Part shown: in pieces, positions 44,180 to 54,405 of the stretch
Layout of the letters: each line of letters starts with the position of its first letter
How positions within the stretch are numbered: the stretch's first letter is position 1
NCBI RefSeq assembly: GCF_000403785.1
Contig: NZ_APHJ01000021.1
Location: 671,796 to 735,795 of the forward strand
DNA: 64,000 nucleotides
From: Gillisia sp. CAL575
GTDB taxonomy: Bacteria > Bacteroidota > Bacteroidia > Flavobacteriales > Flavobacteriaceae
Direction of reading: 5' to 3'
Translations under genes and position numbers: made by a program
Notes under the pieces: model-generated
Told to the model about the DNA's origin: nothing
The model's database searches: none
The model's input: the letters and a program-made list of their open reading frames with translations, nothing else

Positions 44180-45670
44180 ATGTTTAAATATGGAGTTGAC
44201 ATTCTAACTATAAAAAAAGTAAAAGATATAGCCAATGGTGCTTTGAAAGGGAGTTTAACAAATACTGCTATTGATAGAGTAAATTCATGTAGAAGAAAAG
44301 TAGAAGTAATGGCCAAGGGCAATAAAGCAGTATATGGTATTAATACTGGATTTGGTCCGTTGTGTGATACACAAATTGCTCCAGAAAAAACTCAAAAGTT
44401 ACAAGAAAATTTATTGATAAGTCATGCTGTTGGGGTAGGTAAGCCAATTGATAAAGAATTATCAAAAATTATGATGATTTGTAAAGTACATGCATTATGT
44501 CAAGGGTATTCTGGAGTGCGGCTTAGCTTGATTGAGCGCATTATATATTTTATAGAAAATGATTTACTCCCAGTAGTACCAGAACAAGGCTCGGTAGGTG
44601 CTTCAGGTGATTTGGCACCACTATCGCACTTATTTTTGCCTTTAATAGGAGAAGGTGATTTTTGGATTGAGGATAATATTTGTTCTGCCAAAGAAGTCTT
44701 ATCATCTCACGGATTGATACCATTACAATTAGAGGCTAAAGAAGGTCTAGGACTAATAAACGGAACACAATTTATTTTAGCGCATGCTATCAAAGCGCTT
44801 GATAAAATGGAATACTTATTAGATTTAGCAGATGTGTCAGGGACTATGAGTTTAGAAGGGTTTCAAGGTAGTGCTGCTCCGTTTAATAAAGCATTGCATG
44901 AAATTCGTCCTTTTCAAGGGAATTTAAAAGTAGCCAAGAGAATTCGGAAATTGCTTAAAGATTCACAGAATATAGAAAGCCATTTGGAGTGCAACCGGGT
45001 ACAGGATCCTTATTCAATTCGTTGTATGCCCCAAGTACATGGCGCCTCTAGAAATGCTTATGATCACCTAAAGGAATTGGCAGGAATAGAAATGAATTCT
45101 GTTACAGATAACCCGATTGTGTTAAGTGAAACCGAAGCTATATCTGGTGGCAATTTTCACGGACAACCCTTGGCAATGGCCATCGATTATGTCTCATTGG
45201 CGGCTTCAGAATTAGGGAATATTTCAGATAGACGATGTTATTTACTATTAGAAGGCAAGTATGGTTTGCCAAGATTGCTTACGGAAAATGAAGGATTAAA
45301 TTCGGGTTACATGATTCCCCAATATACTACAGCCGCATTAGCATCAGAAAATAAATCATTGTGTTTCCCAGCTTCTGCTGATAGTATTCCAACATCTTTG
45401 GGGCAAGAAGATCACGTATCCATGGGGAGTATTTCAGGACGTAAACTAAATCAGATTTTAGAAAATATAGAGAAGATACTAGCAATAGAATTGATGTTTG
45501 CTGTACAAGCTATGGAATTTAGAAGGCCCAATACATTTTCAAAAATTATAGAAGAAAATTTTGCAATTGTACGAAGTAGCGTAAATAAGTTAGATGATGA
45601 TAGAATATTAAAATATGACATTGATAATATGATTGATTTGGTTAAAAATCGATCTTTTATTGTAAGATAA
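44180..45670 (+). CDS. hutH: Histidine ammonia-lyase
   Basis: Converts L-histidine to trans-urocanate and ammonia; cytoplasmic homotetramer. 496 aa, normal length. The MIO cofactor tripeptide Ala141-Ser142-Gly143 lies in GSVGASGDLAPLSHL, the catalytic Tyr52 in VYGINTGFG, and QDPYSIRCMPQVHG-like RVQDPYSIRCMPQVHGASRN and SGGNFHGQPLA are also present. The Ser-His in LLISHAVG is the pattern of histidine/tyrosine lyases, not phenylalanine lyases, and the hutU neighbour settles histidine. First gene of a two-gene operon (12-bp gap to hutU). Carried on the mobile element. Confidence 0.95.
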   Translation: MFKYGVDILTIKKVKDIANGALKGSLTNTAIDRVNSCRRKVEVMAKGNKAVYGINTGFGPLCDTQIAPEKTQKLQENLLISHAVGVGKPIDKELSKIMMICKVHALCQGYSGVRLSLIERIIYFIENDLLPVVPEQGSVGASGDLAPLSHLFLPLIGEGDFWIEDNICSAKEVLSSHGLIPLQLEAKEGLGLINGTQFILAHAIKALDKMEYLLDLADVSGTMSLEGFQGSAAPFNKALHEIRPFQGNLKVAKRIRKLLKDSQNIESHLECNRVQDPYSIRCMPQVHGASRNAYDHLKELAGIEMNSVTDNPIVLSETEAISGGNFHGQPLAMAIDYVSLAASELGNISDRRCYLLLEGKYGLPRLLTENEGLNSGYMIPQYTTAALASENKSLCFPASADSIPTSLGQEDHVSMGSISGRKLNQILENIEKILAIELMFAVQAMEFRRPNTFSKIIEENFAIVRSSVNKLDDDRILKYDIDNMIDLVKNRSFIVR

Positions 45671-45682
45671 ATTACTTAAAAT

Positions 45683-47680
45683 ATGACATTTCAAGAAAAA
45701 ATTCTGCAAGGAATACCAAATAGTCTGCCTATAAAAAAGGCATACGCTAAGAATATAAATAGAGCACCTAGGCGAAAAGATATTTTATCTACTAATGAAA
45801 AACAATTAGCAATTAGAAATGCGTTAAGATACTTTCCTAAAGATTGGCATCAAGAATTGGCAGCTGAATTTGCCCAAGAATTGATCAATTATGGTCGTAT
45901 TTATATGTATCGATTTAAACCTAATTATCAAATTTATGCAAGAGATATTGCTGAATATCCGGGGGAATCTTTACAAGCCAGAGCTATTATATTAATGATT
46001 CATAACAATCTTGATCCAGAAGTGGCACAGCACCCTGAAGAATTGATTACATACGGAGGTAATGGTTCGGTTTTTCAAAATTGGGCACAATATCTTTTGA
46101 CAGTTCAGTATTTAGCTACTATGAACGATGAACAGACATTGCACTTATATTCTGGACATCCAATGGGATTATTTCCCTCATCAAAGAGCGCTCCTAGAGT
46201 TGTGGTTACTAATGGTATGGTAATACCCAATCATTCGCAACCAGATGACTGGGAAAAATTTAATGCGCTGGGCGTTTCGCAATACGGACAAATGACTGCA
46301 GGCTCATTTATGTATATTGGTCCACAAGGAATTGTTCATGGAACCACGATAACTGTAATGAATGCATTTCGACAAATCTTGCCAAAAGATGAAAAGCCAA
46401 ATGGAAAAATCTTCTTGACTTCCGGATTAGGAGGAATGAGCGGTGCACAACCAAAAGCAGGAAACATTGCCAATTGTATTACCATTTGCGCTGAAATTAA
46501 TCCGAAGGCAGCAACCAAAAGACATAAACAAGGTTGGGTAGATGTCCTAATTGATGATATGGATAAACTAGTTGATAAAGCAAAACAAGCGCAAAGGGAT
46601 AATCAAGTTGTTTCCATTGCCTATATAGGGAATGTGGTTGAGATCTGGGAACGTTTTTATGAAGAAAACATTTATATTCATATTGGTTCAGATCAAACCT
46701 CTTTGCATATTCCATGGACAGGAGGATATTATCCTGTAGATGTGTCTTATGAAGAATCTAATCGGATGATTCGTGAAGAACCAGTTTTGTTTAAAGATAA
46801 AGTGCAGGCATCTCTAAGAAGACATGCAGCCGCTATAGATAAACATACAGCAAAAGGCACCTATTTCTTCGATTATGGGAATGCGTTTCTATTGGAAGCT
46901 TCCAGAGCAGGTGCAGATGTAATGGCAGCGAATAATATCGATTTTAAATACCCGTCCTATGTTCAAGACATCTTAGGCCCAATGTTTTTTGACTATGGTT
47001 TTGGGCCGTTCCGTTGGGTTTGTACTTCAGGAAAATCAGAAGATTTAGACACTACAGATAAAATAGCTGCAACAGTATTGCAAGACATTATGGAAAATTC
47101 TCCAGAAGAGATTCAATTGCAAATGCAAGATAATATTATATGGATCAAAAATGCCAAAAAAAATAAAATGGTTGTTGGTTCACAAGCACGTATATTATAT
47201 GCAGACGCAGAAGGTCGTTTAAGAATTGCAGAAGCATTTAATAATGCCATTGCATCTGGAAAAATGGGGCCTGTAGTTATAGGAAGAGATCATCATGATG
47301 TAAGTGGAACGGATTCACCTTATCGTGAAACTTCTAATATTTATGATGGAAGTAAATTTACTGCAGATATGGCCATTCATAATGTGATTGGCGATAGCTT
47401 TAGAGGCGCAACTTGGGTGTCTATTCACAATGGTGGAGGAGTAGGTTGGGGAGAAGTAATAAATGGAGGATTCGGAATGGTATTAGATGGTACAGGAGAA
47501 GCTGAAGCAAATTTAAAGAATATGTTATTTTATGATGTTAATAATGGAATAGCACGTAGAAGTTGGGCCAGAAATAAGGAAGCTACTTTTGCTATTAAAC
47601 GGGAAATGAAAAGATCCCCAAATTTAAAAGTCACACTTCCAAATCTGGTTGAAGATACTATTTTAAATAAATTATTTTAA
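45683..47680 (+). CDS. hutU: Urocanate hydratase (long form)
   Basis: NAD+-dependent hydration of urocanate to 4-imidazolone-5-propionate, the second step of histidine breakdown. 665 aa, about 110 more than Pseudomonas-type HutU but close to the long form found in Bacteroidota and in animals, so it is not a fusion. The NAD-binding LTSGLGGMSGAQPKAGN and the active-site Cys447 in FRWVCTSGKSEDLD are present, as is GVGWGEVINGGFG near the C-terminus. No hutI or hutG/hutF follows; the next gene is read in the opposite direction. Completion of the pathway must rely on genes elsewhere. Confidence 0.95.
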   Translation: MTFQEKILQGIPNSLPIKKAYAKNINRAPRRKDILSTNEKQLAIRNALRYFPKDWHQELAAEFAQELINYGRIYMYRFKPNYQIYARDIAEYPGESLQARAIILMIHNNLDPEVAQHPEELITYGGNGSVFQNWAQYLLTVQYLATMNDEQTLHLYSGHPMGLFPSSKSAPRVVVTNGMVIPNHSQPDDWEKFNALGVSQYGQMTAGSFMYIGPQGIVHGTTITVMNAFRQILPKDEKPNGKIFLTSGLGGMSGAQPKAGNIANCITICAEINPKAATKRHKQGWVDVLIDDMDKLVDKAKQAQRDNQVVSIAYIGNVVEIWERFYEENIYIHIGSDQTSLHIPWTGGYYPVDVSYEESNRMIREEPVLFKDKVQASLRRHAAAIDKHTAKGTYFFDYGNAFLLEASRAGADVMAANNIDFKYPSYVQDILGPMFFDYGFGPFRWVCTSGKSEDLDTTDKIAATVLQDIMENSPEEIQLQMQDNIIWIKNAKKNKMVVGSQARILYADAEGRLRIAEAFNNAIASGKMGPVVIGRDHHDVSGTDSPYRETSNIYDGSKFTADMAIHNVIGDSFRGATWVSIHNGGGVGWGEVINGGFGMVLDGTGEAEANLKNMLFYDVNNGIARRSWARNKEATFAIKREMKRSPNLKVTLPNLVEDTILNKLF

Positions 47681-47977
47681 AGCATAATTAATTCAAGAAG
47701 CTCAGTGAAATATTTCAGGTTTTCATAAATGCAATTCAAATACTTTCTAAATAAAAATGTATTAACAACAATTAATAATTTTTTTTAGTGAAACTCAATG
47801 TTGGAAAATAGTGAGGCTATGAATTCAAAAATTATTAGTTGAACTAATTCCGCTTTTTTAGCGAGATTTGGGGTCTAATATCTCGATGCTCTGAGTCGAA
47901 TTACCTAAAGGATATTCTTCTTTGATAACTAGATGACTCAGTCTGGATTTTTTTATAAGGAAGCTTCCAATTTTATT

Positions 47978-48856
47978 CTAAAGTAATTTTAGAAAATCAT
48001 CTAATATAGGATTTGTGTTTTTCTTGTCCCATACAACAGATAAGGTTGTTCTCTGAGGAATATCTATTAATTCAATAAATTTGACATTTTCATAATATGG
48101 CAATTGTAATGATTTTGGTATAATAGAAAGTCCAAAATTATTTTCAATAAGCTTAAAAATAGAATTAGCATGTATTGTACTATGAGAAACTTTTGGAGTA
48201 AAACCATTATCGTCAAAAATTCGCATTACTTTTTCATAATATGAAGGACTAAATATAGGGTCAAACAATATGAAAAATTCATCTTTAAATTGAGATAAAC
48301 TTTTGAAATTTGAGCTATCAATTGGATGATCTTTAGGAAGAACTAAGCAGAAAGTTTCTATTAAAACAGATCTAATACTAAGATTTAGGGGTACGCTCTC
48401 TAATCTAACAAAGCCTAAATCAATATTTTGTAGAAGTAAATTTTCTACTTGTTTCTGATTATCCATTTCTTTGAGAACAAAATTAATATTTGGAGATCTC
48501 TCTTTAAATTTCAATAATAATACTGGAATGATTTTTTGTATTGCAGATCCTACATAACCTATAGTCAAACTGCCTTCCATACCTTTTTGGAGTAATTTGG
48601 CATGATTAATTATTTGATTTAAATTTTTTAAATTTTTTGTTATTTCTAATTTCAGATATTCTCCTACACGTGTCAATTTTACTTTTCTATTGTGTCGTTC
48701 AAATAATTGGATTCCCAGATCATCTTCCATTTGTTTTATTTGTCTACTCAATCCGGGCTGAGAAATGAATAATCGTTCTGCAGCTTTTCTAAAATGTAAA
48801 TCTTCAGCAACTGCTAAAAAATATCGAAGATGTCTTAATTCTATTTGATTACTCAT
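47978..48856 (-). CDS. LysR-type transcriptional regulator
   Basis: 292 aa. N-terminal winged helix (about 1-62: IELRHLRYFLAVAEDLHFRKAAERLFISQPGLSRQIKQME), coiled linker, then a periplasmic-binding-protein-like effector domain (about 90-290, LTIGYVGSAIQKIIPVLL). I used the ATG at 48856 (MSNQIELRHL); the frame can be extended only by a TTG at 48865. It diverges from the SusC gene, the usual layout for a LysR protein and its target, and lies tail-to-tail with hutU. A histidine-pathway intermediate such as urocanate is a plausible effector, by context only. Confidence 0.93.
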   Translation of the reverse strand: MSNQIELRHLRYFLAVAEDLHFRKAAERLFISQPGLSRQIKQMEDDLGIQLFERHNRKVKLTRVGEYLKLEITKNLKNLNQIINHAKLLQKGMEGSLTIGYVGSAIQKIIPVLLLKFKERSPNINFVLKEMDNQKQVENLLLQNIDLGFVRLESVPLNLSIRSVLIETFCLVLPKDHPIDSSNFKSLSQFKDEFFILFDPIFSPSYYEKVMRIFDDNGFTPKVSHSTIHANSIFKLIENNFGLSIIPKSLQLPYYENVKFIELIDIPQRTTLSVVWDKKNTNPILDDFLKLL

Positions 48857-48869
48857 AAGTATCAATAAT

Positions 48870-48880
48870 TAACTAAGTTA
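48870..48880. promoter_or_regulatory. Palindrome in the LysR-SusC divergent region
   Basis: TAACTAAGTTA is a perfect palindrome about a central A, 14 bases before the lysR ATG. Its T-n9-A form is close to the T-n11-A LysR box when the flanking bases are counted. Candidate autoregulatory site. Confidence 0.4.
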
Positions 48881-49004
48881 GTCTTATTTAGTATCAAAAA
48901 TAATGTTAAGTTTGATTTGTGCCAAGTTTAACATGTTATTATGAATTTCATTTTCATACATTGAAAAGTTAGTACAGAAAATAATTATCTAAAATCGAAT
49001 ATTT

Positions 49005-52000
49005 ATGAAAAATAAATTACGAACAATTTTGACGCTATTCTTAGTGTTAATCGTGCAAGTGGTCATTGCACAAGAAAAAACAATTTCTGGTACTGTAATG
49101 GATGAGAATGGGCTCCCAATGCCAGGTGTAAATGTATCCATTAAAGACACCCAGAGTGGAACCCAAACCGATTTCGACGGTAAATATTCATTACTGGCTA
49201 ACGTGGGAGACATACTCAATTTTACTTTCATTGGAAAGAAAATTGTAAACCGCACTGTGGGAGCCGGCAATGTAATTGATGTAAACATGGAAATGTCTGC
49301 AGAATCTCTAACTGAGGTGATGGTCGTTGCCTATGGGTCTTCAGATAAACGAAGTTTTACCGGAGCGGCAGAAACGGTAAAAAGCGAAGCGCTCACCCGG
49401 AGCTCATCGGCTAGTTTTGAAACAGCCTTACAGGGTAAAGTTTCGGGTATTAATGTTTCTTCTTCAGGCCAGCCTGGTGGACGGTCTAATGTTCAAATAC
49501 GGGGTATTGGTTCTATTAGCGGGAATACTCAACCTCTATATGTTTTAGATGGAGTAGTTATAAATACCAATTCAAATTTGAGAGCTGGGGACGATATGGT
49601 TGGAACAACTGGATACAACCCTTTATCCACTATTAATTCAGAAGATATAGAAAGTATCACTGTACTTAAAGATGCTGCAGCTTCCTCCTTGTATGGATCA
49701 CGTGCTGCCAATGGAGTTATAATTATAACCACTAAAGATGGGAAGAATGGGGAAACAGAAATTACCCTTGGAGTTGAGACAGGCTGGAGCCAGAATCTAA
49801 CAGAAGAGAAACTTATCAATAACCAACAGTTTAAAGATCTTTGGATAGAAGGTCAAATAAACCAATATATCCAAAATAATGAAAATGCTGAATTTAGCAG
49901 AGTGTATGGAGACAATACTCTTTATAATGGTTACCAAAATCAGTCTGTAAGCGATTATGAGGGGATTTATGGAAACACCAATGCAAATGCAGATTGGCTG
50001 GATGCTATTTACCAAGATGGTTTAAGAACAGAATATAATTTATCTGCAAGAGGGGGAAATGAAAAAACTTCCTTTTACATTTCTGGAAATTATCTGGACC
50101 AAACTGGTACAATTATAGAGACAGACCTGAAGCGTTACTCGGGGAGAATCAATCTTGAGAATGAAGCAAAGGACTGGTTAACCATTGGTGTTAATCTTTC
50201 AGTTTCAAAAACAGAACGGAACACTGCGAATTTTGATGGTTCCTATGCCGGAGGTCTCAATCCATTATATATGGCTCGAGTTCTTCCTCCTGCTGCTGCT
50301 ATTTATGATCCAGAAGGGTATGGAGGTTTTGCAAACCTGCCAAACGATATTGAAAAAAATGCCAATCCTATAGGTATTTTAAAAGTAGGGAAATATGAAA
50401 ATACTGAGTTTCGTGTAAGGGGTGATGCTTATGCTAAATTTCAAATTATTGAACCGCTTAGTTTTAAAACTACTTTTGGTGTAGATCAGCAAGCGATTGA
50501 TGAAACATTATATGATAACAAAGAATTTGGTGCTGGTGGGGGAATTTGGAACGGTGTTCTCAATCGTGTGAAGAGTGAAGTATTTCAATACACAATTACC
50601 AATATTTTAAACTACAATGAGGACTTCGGAAAACATGGTTTCGATGTCTTGTTAGGTCAAGAATCACAGGTTTCAAAAATGAATTCTATAAATGTTTATG
50701 GCTATGATGTTTTGGATAGTGAATTACTGTCAGCAAGTAGCATTGGTACACTTTGGAGTCATACAGGATATTCAGAGAATTACTCACTACTTTCTTATTT
50801 CTCTAAAGTCTCATATGATTTTGATCAGAAATACTATTTTTCCACAAGTTTTAGAAGGGATGGCTCCTCAAGGTTTGGAAAAGATTCTCGTTGGGGAACC
50901 TTTTGGTCTGTTTCTGGGGCATGGGTAGCTACTGGAGAAAATTTCCTAGATATTGACGGATTAGACTATCTAAAATTCAGAGGAAGTTATGGAACAAACG
51001 GAAATTTACCACCTCAGTATTATGCTGCCCTAGCATTTTTTGAAACCGATGGACTGGGATATGGTGGAGAATCGGGTTTGTCTTATGGACAACTTCAGAA
51101 CCCTGATCTTTCTTGGGAATTAAGTAAAAATTTCAATTTTGGTGTAGATTTCAATCTATTTGGTGAAGTGGATCTGGCAGTTAATTATTTTCATAAAAAA
51201 ACTGAAGATTTGTTATTAAATGTTCCTGTTTCAAATACTACAGGTTTTACGACCCAGTTGCAGAACTACGGGGAGATGGTTAATAAAGGATGGGAGTTTG
51301 AAATTGGGTATAGTCCGGTGGCCACGGGAGAATTTTCTTGGAGGACCAGTGCTAACCTTACCATGCTTGATAACGAGATTACCAAGTTAAAGAATGATAT
51401 TGTTCCTACATATAGTTCAAGATATGGCCAGAATCCTTTAATTATTAAAGAAGGGGAAAGTATATATTCCTTTTATTTAAGGGATTATGCAGGTGTAGAT
51501 CCTTCAAATGGTTACGCACAATATTATGTTTTAGAAAATGGAGAACGAACTGGTGAACTCACAACAAATGCCCAGGAAGCTGGATTTGGAATTTTTGGAA
51601 ATGCTTTACAAGACTTTCAAGGAGGTGTTTTTAATGAATTTAACTATAAAAATTTCACATTCGATTTCCAATTTACTTTCGGTTTAGGGGGAAAGGTATA
51701 TGACCGCACCGCTTTTAAGCGTGATGATGACGGGTTTGCTCCCCAATTTACCAACACAGTTGCTCAACTGAATCCATGGAATCCAAATAATACCTCTGCT
51801 ACTGTGCCTATCAGGATCAATGGTAACCCAACGTTCTCAAACGACGTTTCTACAAGACATTTGTATAATTCGGATTACTTGAAACTTAGAAATGTTAAAT
51901 TAAGCTATAATCTTCCGAAATTATGGAATACCCTAAAAGGAGGGTCTGTTTACATACAAGGGGATAACTTATTTCTATTGACCGAACTAGACGGATACGA

Positions 52001-52085
52001 TCCTGAAGCTGTGGTTGATGGAGTAAACTTCTTTCAGGTACCAACGGCCAGAACTATCCTATTAGGATTTCAATTACAACTTTAG
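49005..52085 (+). CDS. SusC-like TonB-dependent transporter on the element (pair 3)
   Basis: Outer-membrane importer, 1026 aa. Signal peptide 1-22 (ends VIAQ), carboxypeptidase-regulatory-like domain (about 25-105, ISGTVMDENGLPMPGVNVSIKD), linker LTEVMVVAYGSSDKRSFTGA, plug (GKVSGINVSSSGQPGG, LYVLDGVVI, VLKDAAASSLYGSRAANGVI), barrel and terminal LLGFQLQL. The linker VVAYGSSDKRSFTGA type differs from the two SusC proteins of the murein locus, so it is a separate lineage. Controlled presumably by the divergent LysR gene. The substrate is unknown; a histidine-containing peptide or a metal-ligand complex would fit the neighbours. Confidence 0.95.
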   Translation: MKNKLRTILTLFLVLIVQVVIAQEKTISGTVMDENGLPMPGVNVSIKDTQSGTQTDFDGKYSLLANVGDILNFTFIGKKIVNRTVGAGNVIDVNMEMSAESLTEVMVVAYGSSDKRSFTGAAETVKSEALTRSSSASFETALQGKVSGINVSSSGQPGGRSNVQIRGIGSISGNTQPLYVLDGVVINTNSNLRAGDDMVGTTGYNPLSTINSEDIESITVLKDAAASSLYGSRAANGVIIITTKDGKNGETEITLGVETGWSQNLTEEKLINNQQFKDLWIEGQINQYIQNNENAEFSRVYGDNTLYNGYQNQSVSDYEGIYGNTNANADWLDAIYQDGLRTEYNLSARGGNEKTSFYISGNYLDQTGTIIETDLKRYSGRINLENEAKDWLTIGVNLSVSKTERNTANFDGSYAGGLNPLYMARVLPPAAAIYDPEGYGGFANLPNDIEKNANPIGILKVGKYENTEFRVRGDAYAKFQIIEPLSFKTTFGVDQQAIDETLYDNKEFGAGGGIWNGVLNRVKSEVFQYTITNILNYNEDFGKHGFDVLLGQESQVSKMNSINVYGYDVLDSELLSASSIGTLWSHTGYSENYSLLSYFSKVSYDFDQKYYFSTSFRRDGSSRFGKDSRWGTFWSVSGAWVATGENFLDIDGLDYLKFRGSYGTNGNLPPQYYAALAFFETDGLGYGGESGLSYGQLQNPDLSWELSKNFNFGVDFNLFGEVDLAVNYFHKKTEDLLLNVPVSNTTGFTTQLQNYGEMVNKGWEFEIGYSPVATGEFSWRTSANLTMLDNEITKLKNDIVPTYSSRYGQNPLIIKEGESIYSFYLRDYAGVDPSNGYAQYYVLENGERTGELTTNAQEAGFGIFGNALQDFQGGVFNEFNYKNFTFDFQFTFGLGGKVYDRTAFKRDDDGFAPQFTNTVAQLNPWNPNNTSATVPIRINGNPTFSNDVSTRHLYNSDYLKLRNVKLSYNLPKLWNTLKGGSVYIQGDNLFLLTELDGYDPEAVVDGVNFFQVPTARTILLGFQLQL

Positions 52086-52103
52086 AACTTAAAAAGCATT
52101 CAA

Positions 52104-53549
52104 ATGAAAATATTAAAAAATAGCATTCTAGTCTTAGGATTAATAGTCCTTCAAGGTTGCAGTAAAGATGTGCTGGACCAATCGCCAGATCATGTTATCT
52201 CAGAGAAGCTGGTACTTAATTCGGTAGATAAACTTGATAAATTATTAACGGGAACGTATAATGAAATATCCAGAAATACTTATTTGGGAAGGGTTTTATA
52301 TAAAAGGGCAGCCGTAAAAGGTACTGATTTTAGATTTGTTAAAACCACATATAATCCCAGAGATTATGAACTCATAGGCTATAAGTACGAAGAAAACAGC
52401 AACAGCAGTGGAAGCTGCGAAGATTTGTGGATTCAGTCTTTTAAAACTATAAATAATTTAAATCTTATTATAAACAATATTGACGCTGCTCTAGGTAATG
52501 AAGCAAAAAAGCAGGAGATACTGGGAGAAGCTTTAGGTCTCAGGGGGATGGTGTATTTTGACTTGGCTAGAACCTTTGCCTATCCTTGGATAAAAGCCGG
52601 TGCTTCCTCGCAAGGATTACCTATAAAGCTTTCTTCAGAAGAGATTGTATTAGAAAGGAGTGATTTGGGAGCAACTTATGACCAGATTATACTTGATATG
52701 CAAAGCTCCTTTGATTTGTTAGAAGAGAATAGCTGGGATCAAGGAAGCACCAAGTATCTCACCAAAACTGGGGTCGCGGCTTTGTTAGCCCGAGTGTATT
52801 TATATAAACAAGATTGGGAGAACGCCCTTAAGTATGCAAAAGAGGTGATTGCAGTCCGGGGCGCTAACAATCTTATGGGAATTAATTCCTATGCTTTTGA
52901 TGATTATAACTCTGAATCTATTTTTGAATTGAGTATCACCAGCCAGAACTCTCTTGGAAGTAACGGTTTAGGCGCTCAATTTGATTTGAAAGATGGGGGT
53001 CAGGGTGATATAATTGCTACCCAGACATTTGTGGACCTGTTAAGTGTATATGAAGGTGACCCAAGGGCTGCGTTGTTGGAAGAAGATAAAGAAGGTACCC
53101 AGCAAGCTTTTGTTAAATATACCAATCGTAGCGAAGGAGGTGGTTTAAGTGCTCACAATATTCCTGTGATAAGACTTTCTGAGATGTATTTAATAGCTGC
53201 GGAAGCTACTGCACAGGGTGCAGGGGGAGATACAGAAGCACAGAATTTTCTTAATATCCTCATAGAAAAAAGAACAACAGATTTTGCTTCTAATCAGGTT
53301 ACGGAAACTGGTGAAGCATTAAAAAATAGAATTGCAGAAGAAAGAAGAAGAGAGCTTGCATTGGAAGGGCATGGAGTATATGACTATATACGAAGAGGTA
53401 AAGATATTAATCGTCCAGCTAATGAGCATGTGAACACCGGAATAGATGTCTCTAATTTGGACATTCTGGCCACAGATAATAGGACTATTTGTCCAATTCC
53501 TGCCAGTGAAGTGGAAGCAACTGGAATGGAACAAACACAAGGTTACTAG
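52104..53549 (+). CDS. SusD/RagB-like lipoprotein on the element (pair 3)
   Basis: 481 aa partner of the preceding SusC, 18-bp gap. Lipoprotein signal with lipobox LQGC (Cys at residue 19) and a SKDVLDQSPDHVISE start. RagB/SusD type: ALGLRGMVYFDLARTFAYPW near 150, LARVYLYKQDWENALKYAKEVI near 225 and the C-terminal RIAEERRRELALEGHGVYDYIRRGKDI motif, followed by NRTICPIPASEVEATGM, are classic features. The RagAB branch handles peptides in Porphyromonas, which makes peptides a possible ligand class. Confidence 0.94.
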   Translation: MKILKNSILVLGLIVLQGCSKDVLDQSPDHVISEKLVLNSVDKLDKLLTGTYNEISRNTYLGRVLYKRAAVKGTDFRFVKTTYNPRDYELIGYKYEENSNSSGSCEDLWIQSFKTINNLNLIINNIDAALGNEAKKQEILGEALGLRGMVYFDLARTFAYPWIKAGASSQGLPIKLSSEEIVLERSDLGATYDQIILDMQSSFDLLEENSWDQGSTKYLTKTGVAALLARVYLYKQDWENALKYAKEVIAVRGANNLMGINSYAFDDYNSESIFELSITSQNSLGSNGLGAQFDLKDGGQGDIIATQTFVDLLSVYEGDPRAALLEEDKEGTQQAFVKYTNRSEGGGLSAHNIPVIRLSEMYLIAAEATAQGAGGDTEAQNFLNILIEKRTTDFASNQVTETGEALKNRIAEERRRELALEGHGVYDYIRRGKDINRPANEHVNTGIDVSNLDILATDNRTICPIPASEVEATGMEQTQGY

Positions 53550-53570
53550 GAAGAGAGGTTATTAAAAAAC

Positions 53571-53619
53571 AAATAAGGGGACCCGGTTGTTAACTATGCC
53601 AACCGTCCCCTTCTTATTT
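53571..53619 (+). terminator. Strong hairpin between SusD and the PepSY gene
   Basis: AAGGGGAC (53575-53582) / GTCCCCTT (53605-53612) enclosing GGTTG (53585-53589) / CAACC (53600-53604), with A/T-rich flanks. It ends about 14 bases before the PepSY ATG. Likely full or partial terminator, so the PepSY gene may be expressed at a lower level. Confidence 0.7.
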
Positions 53620-53626
53620 AAAAATT

Positions 53627-54358
53627 ATGGTAAATAGACACACGGCAAATAAAATTAGGAAAACTCATAGATATTTAGGCCTATTTCTTGGTATTCAATT
53701 CATAATGTGGACTGTAAGCGGGCTCTATTTTAGCTGGACAGATATAGATGAAATTCATGGGGACCAATTTCTTAATCAAACGATGACACGTACATCATTC
53801 AGTAATTTGATTAGCCCAGCCGAATTACAATCAAACGAAGATATCATTTCATTAGAATTATTAAATATTGCAGATAAGCCCTACTATTGGCTTAATGAAA
53901 GCAAACTCTTTGATGCTAAAACAGGTGATTCAAAAAATGGAATTACTCAAGAGGAAGCACTTTATATCGCAAAAAAAAGAATAAAGGATGATTTAAAAGT
54001 ATCATCAATTGACATATTAACAGAGACTGGAGGGCATCATGAATTTCGCCAAAGAAAGGATGTAGGGAAATTGCCAGCATATGTTGTTTCTTATTCCAAT
54101 GATGAAGCATTAAAAGCATATATATCGGTTAATAATGGCCAATTTCAGACTATTAGACATCGTGACTGGCGTATTTTTGATTTTTTATGGATGACCCATA
54201 CAATGGATTATGAAGGCAGAGATGATTTTAACAATATAATTTTGCGTGCGTTTTCTATTCTTGGGTTAATAACAGTATTAAGCGGATTTACGCTATGGTT
54301 TACTACCTCCCCTACTATTAGAAAGGTTTTTAAAAAGAAGAAAAAGAAAAAAGCATAG
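53627..54358 (+). CDS. PepSY-domain inner-membrane protein
   Basis: 243 aa. N-terminal helix at about 14-36 (YLGLFLGIQFIMWTVSGLYFSW) after a basic start, a periplasmic PepSY-like region (about 60-190, with EEALYIAKKRIKDDLKVSSID), the motif HRDWRIFDFLWMTHTMDY, a C-terminal helix at about 205-225 (ILGLITVLSGFTLWF) and a very basic tail of KKKKKKKA. The His residues near the helices (H15, H192-like) could bind heme. PepSY-TM proteins of this shape often lie beside TonB-dependent iron uptake genes and some act as ferric-complex or siderophore reductases. Here it follows a SusC/SusD pair and precedes a flavin reductase. Confidence 0.83.
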   Translation: MVNRHTANKIRKTHRYLGLFLGIQFIMWTVSGLYFSWTDIDEIHGDQFLNQTMTRTSFSNLISPAELQSNEDIISLELLNIADKPYYWLNESKLFDAKTGDSKNGITQEEALYIAKKRIKDDLKVSSIDILTETGGHHEFRQRKDVGKLPAYVVSYSNDEALKAYISVNNGQFQTIRHRDWRIFDFLWMTHTMDYEGRDDFNNIILRAFSILGLITVLSGFTLWFTTSPTIRKVFKKKKKKKA

Positions 54359-54378
54359 ATCCCAAAGCTTCTTATTGA

Positions 54379-54405
54379 AGGGTTTATAGTAGAAACCCTA
54401 TTTAA
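54379..54405 (+). terminator. Possible terminator after the PepSY gene
   Basis: Perfect 7-bp stem AGGGTTT (54379-54385) / AAACCCT (54393-54399), 7-base loop, A/T-rich tail without a pure T-run. Confidence 0.45.

Noticed and set aside
45683..47680. HutU as a fusion because of its 665 aa
   Set aside because: The length agrees with the known long form of urocanate hydratase and the extra sequence is spread through the protein, with no separate domain.
44180..47680. Complete histidine utilisation operon on the element
   Set aside because: Genes after hutU were checked on both strands: no imidazolonepropionase or formiminoglutamase is present. Only the first two steps are encoded.
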